Shown piece by piece: positions 35,872-43,532 of a stretch of DNA of 64,000 nt. The notes below the pieces were generated by a model. That model had not been told where the DNA came from. It saw only the letters and a list, made by a program, of their open reading frames with translations, and did no database searches. The position numbers and the translations under genes are program-made. This stretch comes from JBHHUI01 sp965248775 (GTDB lineage: Bacteria > Chloroflexota > Anaerolineae > Anaerolineales > JBHHUI01): positions 2,914,001 through 2,978,000 of the forward strand of contig OZ252150.1 in NCBI GenBank assembly GCA_965248775.1. The letters are read 5' to 3'. Within the stretch, counting starts at the first letter, position 1. Every line of letters begins with the position of its first letter.

Positions 35872-37958
35872 ACAAAAAGATATCCCGGTGGCTCCCGCTC
35901 GTCGGTGGTCTGCTATCACTTGCTTGCGGGACGATGCAGCCCGCAGCAACTGCAACGCCAGTATTGATTCCACCAACGCCGGAGGTAGTTCCTTCGAGTG
36001 AGCCGCCTGCCTCATCAACCACTAATTATCCACTTCGTTATTACGACGATGAAGCCGGCGTCTCGCTCGATATTCCGGCAGGCTGGAAGGTAATGCAATC
36101 ATCCGAAATCCCATTGTTCGCCGAGGTGATCGCCCCAGACAGTATGGCGACATTTGAACTCTCACAGGACGAAGCAAGCGAACGTTCGCTGGACGTACTG
36201 CAAGGGGATTACATCGATGAATGGCTGCCGGCAGCAGAGATCGAAAGCAGTACAAGTTTGATCACAACAGCAGGGCAGCACGGCTGGGTACGCACTGGTC
36301 TGGCCGGTGATACTCGCTGGCAGATTGTGACATTCGCCCTCGAAGAAAGTACATATCATCTGTCATTTCGGGCACCCCCAGACACATTCATAGAATTCGA
36401 ATTAACATTCGACTCTTTTGTACGGAGCTTCGCCGTGGACGGCCGGGCAGCCCTGGAGGTGCCCACTTTGAATGCGCTGGTGCTTTCCAGCGGCGAGCCC
36501 CTGACTCTCGATCCGGCACTGACACGCAGCGGCCCGACCGAACTGATGGGCGATCTCTTTAGCGGTTTGGTCACGCTCGACCCTACATTGCAAATTCGCC
36601 CTGCGCTCGCAGAGAGTTGGAATGTGAGTGCTGCTGGAACTGTGTACACTTTTTCTCCCTCACCCGAGGCGCACTTTCACAATGGCCGTCCGGTGATAGC
36701 AGCGGATGTTGTGTTTAGCTGGCAGCGGGCTGCCGTTCCTATCACACAGTCCGACACTGTGGGGCTGTATCTGGGCGACATCCTTGGATTGCAAGACTTC
36801 CGGGTTGGCGAAGCCTCTGACATTGCAGGGCTGCAAGTCATCGACGAGCATACCTTACAAGTCACCATTGATGGCCCCAAACCCTACTTCCTTGCAAAGC
36901 TCGCCTTCCCTGTCGCTGCGGTTGTAGATCGGTATCAAGTCGATTTGCCAAGCTGGGAGGAGCACCCCAACGGCACCGGTCCTTTCCGACATGTGCAACA
37001 CATCAAAGATGATATTTTTATCGTCGAGCGCAACCTCTTCTACACGGGGGCATTGCCGAGGCTAGATTATGTTGTCTATCGCATGTATACCGGTATGACC
37101 CGTCGGTTGTACGAGAGCGACGAAGTCGATTTTGCCGGACTGACGCACGATCAGCAATCGCGCGCAGAAGACCCGGATGATGGACTCTATGGGAGCTTCT
37201 TCACAGAGCAAAATTTATGCACGTCGTATGTGACGTTCAACACATCTGTACCGCCATTCAATGATGCACTTGTCCGGCGTGCGTTCTCCACTGCAACCGA
37301 CCGGGCACGCTATGTTGAAGCGATAACGAACGGCGAGGCCACGCTTGCTCGGGGGTTGTTACCGCCCGGCATGCCTGGTTTTTCATCGGATTTGACACTC
37401 CCCGAATATGACCCGCAAAGCGCGCGAGACTTACTCGCGCAATCAACATACGGCGGAGCAGAGAATTTGCCGGAGATCACCTGGACATTGCGCAGTTCCG
37501 GTGGGCGCTATTCGAGTGCCGCCGCTTTGCTGGTGGATATGTGGGAGGCAGCGCTGGGAGTGCGTGTCTTGGTTGAGGGGCTGGATCGGGACAGTTACTA
37601 CGAGCAAGTGGATGCCGGCAATTTCGGCCAATTGCTCCTGAGTGGCTGGTGTGCCGATTATCCCGACCCGGAAAACTTCATCGATCTGATTTTCCATTCC
37701 GAATCAGCACAGAACGATGGTCAATATATCAGTTCTGAATTTGATCGTCTTGTGGAGGCCGCGCGCACTGAAGAGGATGTTTCCGAACGGCTTGCACTGT
37801 ACGAACAAGCCGAACTTTTATTGCTCGATGATGCGCCAGCGATATTTTTGACACACTCGGGGCCGAGCTACGGTGTTTGGAAGCCAAGAGTGCAGGGCTA
37901 TGTCCCCAGCCCTATCGGCGTGCCGCAGCATCAGTTTATGTGGATCGATTCCCGGTGA
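35868..37958 (+). CDS. Oligopeptide/solute-binding lipoprotein (SBP family 5) with an N-terminal extra domain
   Basis: The roughly 696-residue protein has a lipobox (LLSLAC, Cys20) and a Thr/Pro linker. A PsbP/LpqN-like domain (YYDDEAGVSLDIPAGWKV, about 55-215) precedes the family-5 periplasmic-binding domain (LTLDPALTRSGPTELMGDLFSGLV through AESWNVSA, FHNGRPVIAADVVFSWQR, and LLSGWCADYPDPENFIDLIFH). It would bind peptides or similar solutes for an ABC importer; no permease genes are beside it. It overlaps the peptidase gene by four bases. Its 3' end overlaps the convergent LCP gene by 28 bases. Confidence 0.88.
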   Translation: MNKKISRWLPLVGGLLSLACGTMQPAATATPVLIPPTPEVVPSSEPPASSTTNYPLRYYDDEAGVSLDIPAGWKVMQSSEIPLFAEVIAPDSMATFELSQDEASERSLDVLQGDYIDEWLPAAEIESSTSLITTAGQHGWVRTGLAGDTRWQIVTFALEESTYHLSFRAPPDTFIEFELTFDSFVRSFAVDGRAALEVPTLNALVLSSGEPLTLDPALTRSGPTELMGDLFSGLVTLDPTLQIRPALAESWNVSAAGTVYTFSPSPEAHFHNGRPVIAADVVFSWQRAAVPITQSDTVGLYLGDILGLQDFRVGEASDIAGLQVIDEHTLQVTIDGPKPYFLAKLAFPVAAVVDRYQVDLPSWEEHPNGTGPFRHVQHIKDDIFIVERNLFYTGALPRLDYVVYRMYTGMTRRLYESDEVDFAGLTHDQQSRAEDPDDGLYGSFFTEQNLCTSYVTFNTSVPPFNDALVRRAFSTATDRARYVEAITNGEATLARGLLPPGMPGFSSDLTLPEYDPQSARDLLAQSTYGGAENLPEITWTLRSSGGRYSSAAALLVDMWEAALGVRVLVEGLDRDSYYEQVDAGNFGQLLLSGWCADYPDPENFIDLIFHSESAQNDGQYISSEFDRLVEAARTEEDVSERLALYEQAELLLLDDAPAIFLTHSGPSYGVWKPRVQGYVPSPIGVPQHQFMWIDSR

Positions 37959-39430
37959 TCAGTATTCAGTAAACTGAACATTGAATACTGATTACTCTCT
38001 GGCAGTACGAAATCCGCACCGACGATCAGGCGTACGTCCACTGGATTCGCCAGATCACTCTGCGCGAAAATGCTTGCGGAAGAAATGCCAAAGTTTTCTG
38101 CTAACCAGCGCGTGGTATAGGGACGCCCCTTAAAATCAATAATTACTGTAGAGGTATAGTCGAAGCGATCGGCATTGCCGACGACGGTTACATTTAGACC
38201 CTGTGCGGTCAGATAGTCAGCTGTGGCGGTTGCAAGCCCTTCCTGTGTGGAACCGTTTTGCACTTCGATGGCTGCTGACTCAACGGTCAGTAGCTCAGCC
38301 GGGTCGCTGGTGGCAGCGACTAATGGCCCCGGTGTGTAGAACATCTCATCCCGGAGTTCCCGGAACAGAAACGTATCGAGAATGATTACCTGTGCACCTG
38401 CCGGTGTGATATACGGCGCGAGAATGTACTTGTTATCAATGACCGCCGACTGTATATTCGCACGGTCAATCTCGGCTGCGAGCAGCCCCAACGAGATCAT
38501 CTGATCGAGCGTCATGTCAGAGTCGTAACTGTCTGCCAGTGTGTTGTAGAGCACGGGCGCACGTGTTAGCAAGGTCGGCAAGCTGTCCAGGTTGAGAACC
38601 TTATCGCGTACTGCGAGGATAACCTGCTGTTGTCGGGTTGCGCGATCGAAGTCGCCGCCGAATGTAGCCCGAGTACGCGCATATTTGAGGGCCATGCGCC
38701 CATCCAGGTGCTGAGAGCCGGCAGCGATAAAGAACGGGTCGTAGCCATAACAACAATCGGGGTATTTTGGATCGTCGATGGCTTGCGGTACATTGATATC
38801 GATACCGCCGATCTCATCTACCAACACCTCGAAAGCTGTGAAATTGATGCGCACGTAGAAATCGACAGCCACGCCGAGATTGGCTTCAATTGTCTTCTTG
38901 GCCAGAGCAGGTCCACCACCCGGCAGACGAAAGGCATCGCCTTTGAAGTTTGCAGAATTGATACGATCCCGTTCTTCAAACCCCGGGATTTGCACCCATA
39001 AGTCGCGCGGGATTGACAACATTCCAGCCGTCTTCCCAATGGGATCAATGGTGAGCAACATCATCGAATCAGTACGGAAGGCGGTTGTGTCGATTTCGAC
39101 TTCCGCACGCTCATCCAAACCCATCACCAGCACCGTAACACGGTCGGCAGCCTGCCATGCTGTAAACGGGAGCGCAGCACCGCCGGCCTCGGCAGTCTCT
39201 TCGGCAGCCCCAACTGCCACTGAGCCCTTACTCGCCCCAGGACCACCACTGCCCGGCAATTCCACAGAGGCCACCAGGTCGCGTACAGCCACAAAGACGA
39301 CATAGGCCGCCAGGCCGGTTGCAAAAATGAAAAAGCCCACGAGTGCACCGAGGGCCCAATTTGGGAGTGCCGACCGGCGGCGGGCACGTTTGCGTCGTCG
39401 CCGCACCGGTGGCTGTCTAGATTGTGTCAT
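37931..39430 (-). CDS. LytR-CpsA-Psr (LCP) family cell-wall glycopolymer transferase
   Basis: The roughly 499-residue protein has a very basic start (RRRRKRARRR) and one membrane helix (LGALVGFFIFATGLAAYVVFV). The LCP catalytic domain follows (FRTDSMMLLTIDPIGKTAGMLSIPRDLWV, VGGIDINVP as EIGGIDINVP, ALKYARTRATFGGDFDRATRQQQV). A LytR_C domain (IEVQNGSTQEGLATATADYL) ends it. These enzymes attach polymers to peptidoglycan or other acceptors. The ATG at 39430 fits better than the longer frame from 39634. Its last codons (ESNQYSMFSLL..) are encoded by the palindromic repeat. Confidence 0.9.
   Translation of the reverse strand: MTQSRQPPVRRRRKRARRRSALPNWALGALVGFFIFATGLAAYVVFVAVRDLVASVELPGSGGPGASKGSVAVGAAEETAEAGGAALPFTAWQAADRVTVLVMGLDERAEVEIDTTAFRTDSMMLLTIDPIGKTAGMLSIPRDLWVQIPGFEERDRINSANFKGDAFRLPGGGPALAKKTIEANLGVAVDFYVRINFTAFEVLVDEIGGIDINVPQAIDDPKYPDCCYGYDPFFIAAGSQHLDGRMALKYARTRATFGGDFDRATRQQQVILAVRDKVLNLDSLPTLLTRAPVLYNTLADSYDSDMTLDQMISLGLLAAEIDRANIQSAVIDNKYILAPYITPAGAQVIILDTFLFRELRDEMFYTPGPLVAATSDPAELLTVESAAIEVQNGSTQEGLATATADYLTAQGLNVTVVGNADRFDYTSTVIIDFKGRPYTTRWLAENFGISSASIFAQSDLANPVDVRLIVGADFVLPESNQYSMFSLLNTDHRESIHIN
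37958..37992. repeat. Dispersed palindromic repeat, copy 3
   Basis: ATCAGTATTCAGT (37958-37970) and TTGAATACTGAT (37981-37992) form an almost perfect hairpin at the convergent 3' ends of the binding-protein and LCP genes. It could act as a bidirectional terminator. Confidence 0.65.
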
Positions 39431-39687
39431 TACCAGCCGTCTCCACAAATCGCCAGCGAAGTAATCTAGCTCGCGAACGACGGCGATTATAGCACGCTGA
39501 ATTGCAGCACCACGGACTGGGTTTTGCACACCAAACCGACGAAAGGAAGCCTTAAACTCAGGCGGCAGTTTGCCAAGGCGAACATATGCAGCCCAAGTTC
39601 GGATGGGAATATTTCGGGAGCGCGGTAGGTTCACATCCTGACACTTGTTGCAAACCTTGTGCCAATTCCGGCTACATGCTCACCCGG

Positions 39688-41607
39688 CTATCCGTTTGTG
39701 CTCTCAACTTCCCAGGACTCCAGCGTTGTCGCGAGTTCAGCTTGAACCCGCTCATACGTTTCGCCAAGCCGCCGTACCTGCTCCACGTCCTGTGCGATGC
39801 CAGCAGCTTCAAGCTCGCCTTCAAGATCAGCCAACTGTGCTTCGAGTGTGTCAATGGTCGCTTCCAGTTCTGCGGCGCGAGCCGCCCGCTTACGGGCTGC
39901 GGCTGCTTTCGGGTCTCTGCGTTTATTTTTACGCGCAGTGCCCGCAGGCAGCGCTGCAGACGCCGGCACTGTTTCATCTCGCAAATGCGCAGCGTAGTCC
40001 CGGTAGCCGCCCTTGAATACGTCAAGCTTGCCCTGTCGCAGTGCCCAGATCTGCGTCGCCAGCCGTTCGATCAGATAGCGATCATGCGAAACAAGCAGCA
40101 CGGTGCCGGGGAACTCCAGCAGCACAGCTTCAAGTACCTCCTGAGCTGGGATATCGAGGTGGTTGGTAGGCTCATCCAGCAACAAAAAGTTTGCACCTTC
40201 TAATGCAAGTTTCGCGAGCGCGAGACGCCCACGCTCGCCACCCGATAGCACCTGCACAGTCTTGAACACATCATCGCCGGTGAACAAATATTGTGCGAGA
40301 TAACTGCGCACTTCTCCTTCGGTGAGACCTCGGACGGATCGAATCTCTTGCAAGAGAGTGCGTTCAGGTTGCAAACCTTCGTGCGCCTGCGCAAAATAGC
40401 CGATATGCAAATTCGCGCCCAAGCGCACTTTCCCGCGCAGCGCAGGAATTCCACCCAGCAACGTCTTCAGGAATGTGGTCTTTCCAGCGCCATTGGGGCC
40501 GATCAGCGCAGCGATCTCGCCCCGCCAGAGCAGCAAATCTGGCGCTTCAAATAAAGTTTCGCCGTCATCGGTGTAACCAACCGCAAGCGCTTCGGTTTCG
40601 AGCACGCGGTCACCGGAACGCTTCCCGCTGCCAATTGCGATGTTGAGGTCTCGGCGTGACTTGACCAGTCCGACAAGTCGCTCGTTGGCATGATCTTCAT
40701 TCAAGAGCCGATTTAAGCGCCGCCGCCGACCCTGAGCTTGTCGGGTGTTCTGTCCGGCGATGTTGCGCCGGATGTACTCCTTCTCTTTGCGGATGTAAGC
40801 CCGCTGCGCAGAGTACTCTTTCTGTTGCCTTTCCAGTCGTTCGGCACGCTGGCGAGCGTAGGCGCTGTAGTTGCCTGCGTAGGATTCGAGATGATCGAAG
40901 TGCATCTCCCAGATTTTGCCCACGGTTTCATCGAGGAAATAGCGGTCATGCGAGACAACCAGTACAGCACCCGGCCAGGATCGCAACCAGCCCTCCAGCC
41001 ATTCGACGGCGGCGATATCGAGGTGATTGGTCGGCTCATCCAATAACAGAACGTCCGGGTTTTCAAGCAGCAGGCGTGCCAGCAATGCGCGCGTCTTCTG
41101 ACCGCCGGACAACTGCTCCAACGGTTGGGTGTAAACATTGGCGCTAAAACCCAAGCCGGTCAACACCTGCTTGATGCGTGTTTCGTACACATAGCCGCCG
41201 TCGCGCTCGAACTGGTCTTGCAGGGGACCATATTTTTCGAGCGCGGCTTCTCGCTCCACCGGATCGGCCATCGCGACCTCTAACCGTTGTAATTCGGCAG
41301 CACGCGCCAGAATATCGTCGAAAGCCGGTAGCATGGCTTCCCACAAGGTCCCGCGCCGCAGTTCCTCCCGCCGCGACCAGGCGCTTTCCTGCGGCAGGAA
41401 GCCAATCTGAAGTTTCCGGGCGCGGAACACATCCCCGCCCTCGGGCTCTTCCTGCCCGGCCAGGAGGCGCAATAGTGTTGTCTTGCCCGAACCGTTCAAG
41501 CCGACTAACGCAATACGCGCAGCTTGCGGAATCGCACCACTGAGGCCTTCAAATATATCCAGTGCGCCGTAGGATTTTGCTAAAGCAGAAAATGAAATCA
41601 GAGACAT
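39688..41607 (-). CDS. ABC-F family ATPase
   Basis: The 639-residue protein has two ABC domains: Walker A GLNGSGKTT (about 36-44) and GPNGAGKTT, signatures LSGGQKTRALLARLLL and LSGGERGRLALAKLAL, and LLLDEPTNHLD twice. An arginine/lysine-rich linker lies between them. A C-terminal coiled coil (AARAAELEATIDTLEAQLADL) is typical of Uup-like members. There are no membrane helices, so it acts on the ribosome or on nucleic acid. The ATG at 41607 (MSLISFSALAKSYG) matches the family start; the longer frame from 41670 does not. Confidence 0.92.
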   Translation of the reverse strand: MSLISFSALAKSYGALDIFEGLSGAIPQAARIALVGLNGSGKTTLLRLLAGQEEPEGGDVFRARKLQIGFLPQESAWSRREELRRGTLWEAMLPAFDDILARAAELQRLEVAMADPVEREAALEKYGPLQDQFERDGGYVYETRIKQVLTGLGFSANVYTQPLEQLSGGQKTRALLARLLLENPDVLLLDEPTNHLDIAAVEWLEGWLRSWPGAVLVVSHDRYFLDETVGKIWEMHFDHLESYAGNYSAYARQRAERLERQQKEYSAQRAYIRKEKEYIRRNIAGQNTRQAQGRRRRLNRLLNEDHANERLVGLVKSRRDLNIAIGSGKRSGDRVLETEALAVGYTDDGETLFEAPDLLLWRGEIAALIGPNGAGKTTFLKTLLGGIPALRGKVRLGANLHIGYFAQAHEGLQPERTLLQEIRSVRGLTEGEVRSYLAQYLFTGDDVFKTVQVLSGGERGRLALAKLALEGANFLLLDEPTNHLDIPAQEVLEAVLLEFPGTVLLVSHDRYLIERLATQIWALRQGKLDVFKGGYRDYAAHLRDETVPASAALPAGTARKNKRRDPKAAAARKRAARAAELEATIDTLEAQLADLEGELEAAGIAQDVEQVRRLGETYERVQAELATTLESWEVESTNG

Positions 41608-41657
41608 GATAAATCTCGCGGAGAAGATTATACCGTTGGAAAATAAGGATTCGACGA

Positions 41658-41692
41658 AGGTGCCCAGCACTTAATCTAAGTGACAGGCACCT
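41658..41692. repeat. 35-base palindrome with AGGTGCC/GGCACCT arms
   Basis: AGGTGCC (41658-41664) pairs with GGCACCT (41686-41692), and an inner CACTT-AATCT-AAGTG forms a second helix. It lies between the divergent ABC-F and membrane protein genes. The right half (GTCAGGCACCT) recurs at about 1309-1319 downstream of the CoA-ligase pseudogene. Confidence 0.6.
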
Positions 41693-41723
41693 AAGGCCAA
41701 TTTCCCCACTCCTGCCACTGGGA

Positions 41724-41729
41724 TATAAT
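41724..41729 (+). promoter_or_regulatory. -10 box giving a nearly leaderless transcript
   Basis: TATAAT (41724-41729) lies nine bases before the ATG at 41739, so transcription would start within a few bases of the start codon. No convincing -35 box was seen. A similar layout is found at 59394-59408. Confidence 0.4.
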
Positions 41730-41738
41730 CGAGACAAT

Positions 41739-42152
41739 ATGCGCAATTCACAGCCAGTAAATCCATATATCTCGCTCTATCTGGCGGCGTTCCTTCTTGC
41801 GGCGCTTGGATGGGGCGGTCTGTACATGCTCGTCGTACGCTTCATTCCCACCCCTGGTCCGATATGGCTGTTTTTCGTATTGTTGCTAGCCGCAATCACC
41901 GGAACTACTGTTCCATTTATGCGTTTTCTGGATCGCCGCTTTGCACAATCACCGGCCATAGCTGCCATACTGCTGCGCCGTGCGACCTGGGTTGGCATTT
42001 TTGGCACAACGATCGCATGGTTGCGGATTGGTCGCGCACTGAACATCGCGACAGGATTGTTGCTAGCCTTCGCCTTGCTTGCGATTGAATGGTTTATCGA
42101 GCTGCGCGAACGCAGCCGCTGGCAACCGGAGCCGCATGATGACGAAGAATGA
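41739..42152 (+). CDS. Small four-helix membrane protein of unknown function
   Basis: The 137-residue protein has four hydrophobic segments (SLYLAAFLLAALGWGGLYML, IWLFFVLLLAAITGTTV, ATWVGIFGTTIAWLRIG, ATGLLLAFALLAIEWFI) and a charged tail. No family is recognised. It overlaps the selA start by 17 bases, so the two are probably co-transcribed and may be translationally coupled. Confidence 0.7.
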   Translation: MRNSQPVNPYISLYLAAFLLAALGWGGLYMLVVRFIPTPGPIWLFFVLLLAAITGTTVPFMRFLDRRFAQSPAIAAILLRRATWVGIFGTTIAWLRIGRALNIATGLLLAFALLAIEWFIELRERSRWQPEPHDDEE

Positions 42153-43527
42153 GGCATTGCGGGCGTTGCCCGCTGTGGAAGTGCTTTTGCAGCATCCGCA
42201 AGTCCAGACACTGCAAAGCGCCTATGGTCGAAGTCTTACGGTGGCCGCGACACGTGAAGTTTTGCAGGCTGCGCGTGAACGCATCCTGAAAAACAACGGT
42301 GCTGCGCAGGCGCCGGATGCAGAACAACTGGCAAAACAGGCATCTCGTTTGCTCTCAGAGCTGACCACGCCTTCATTACAACCACTGATCAACGCCACTG
42401 GTGTGATCATCCACACCAATCTTGGGCGCGTGCCGCTTTCGCAGGCTGCCTGCGATGCGATGCTGGCCGTCGCAAAGGATTACAACACCCTCGAATACGA
42501 CAAGCAGCGCGGCAAGCGCGGTTCGCGTTCCGTACACGCAGCAGATCTGATCTGCCGCTTCACTGGGGCGGAGAGCGCGCTCATCGTGAACAACAATGCC
42601 TCTGCCCTACTCCTGATTTTAACGGCATTCGCAAAACGCAAAGGCGTCGTGATCTCGCGTAGTCAACTTATTGAGATTGGCGGCGGCTTTCGTATCCCGG
42701 ACATCATGAAACAATCCGGCGCGAAACTGATCGAAGTCGGCACCACCAATCGCACCCACGTCCGGGACTTCGCAGTTGCCATCGACGACGAAAAAAATCG
42801 TGCCGCGCTGTTGCTGCGCGTGCATCACAGCAATTTTCGAATCGTAGGCTTCACCACCGAGCCGACGCTGGACGAACTGGCTGCGCTCAGCCAACAACAC
42901 GATCTGATGGTTGTCGACGATCTCGGCTCAGGCGCACTTTTGGACACGGCGGACTTCGGGCTTGGTCATGAACCCACGGTGCAGGAGAGTTTGGCCGCGG
43001 GCGCAGATCTGATCTGCTTCTCTGGCGACAAACTACTGGGTGGACCACAGGCCGGCATCATCATCGGCAAGAGCGAACTGGTGCGCAAACTCGCACGCCA
43101 CCCGCTCACCCGCGCAGTCCGGCCTGATAAGCTCTGCCTGGCTGCCCTCTCCGCCACGCTACTGCACTATTTGCGAGACGAAGCCACACAACAGATTCCC
43201 GTTTGGCGCATGATTTCAATGCCAATCACGGAAATTAAGACTCGCGCTACGGCACTCGCACAGGCCGTCCAGGAACGAAGCAAATTGACAGTCGAAGTGA
43301 TCTCCGGCGAGTCGACAGTTGGCGGGGGCAGCCTCCCCGAAGAAACGCTACCAACGCACTTACTCGCATTGCAGGTCGCGAACACAGATAAGTTCGTGCG
43401 TTCCCTGCGTGCGCACAATGTTATCGCACGCATTCAGGATAACCGCGTCGTTTGCGACCCGCGCACCCTTCTCGACAAGGATGACAAGCAGCTCGTTGAC
43501 GCTCTTGTGAAGTCAGCTCCCTCTTAA
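42136..43527 (+). CDS. selA: L-seryl-tRNA(Sec) selenium transferase
   Basis: The roughly 463-residue PLP enzyme converts seryl-tRNA(Sec) to selenocysteyl-tRNA(Sec). The signature NATGVIIHTNLGRVPLS (about 88-104), EYDKQRGKRGSRS, LIVNNNASALLL, VVDDLGSGALLDT and the PLP lysine in CFSGDKLLGGPQAGII are clear. Two adjacent ATGs at 42136 and 42139 follow a GGAG. No selB, selD or tRNA-Sec is in the window. Its presence implies that the organism makes selenoproteins. Confidence 0.94.
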   Translation: MMTKNEALRALPAVEVLLQHPQVQTLQSAYGRSLTVAATREVLQAARERILKNNGAAQAPDAEQLAKQASRLLSELTTPSLQPLINATGVIIHTNLGRVPLSQAACDAMLAVAKDYNTLEYDKQRGKRGSRSVHAADLICRFTGAESALIVNNNASALLLILTAFAKRKGVVISRSQLIEIGGGFRIPDIMKQSGAKLIEVGTTNRTHVRDFAVAIDDEKNRAALLLRVHHSNFRIVGFTTEPTLDELAALSQQHDLMVVDDLGSGALLDTADFGLGHEPTVQESLAAGADLICFSGDKLLGGPQAGIIIGKSELVRKLARHPLTRAVRPDKLCLAALSATLLHYLRDEATQQIPVWRMISMPITEIKTRATALAQAVQERSKLTVEVISGESTVGGGSLPEETLPTHLLALQVANTDKFVRSLRAHNVIARIQDNRVVCDPRTLLDKDDKQLVDALVKSAPS

Positions 43528-43532
43528 ACTAC

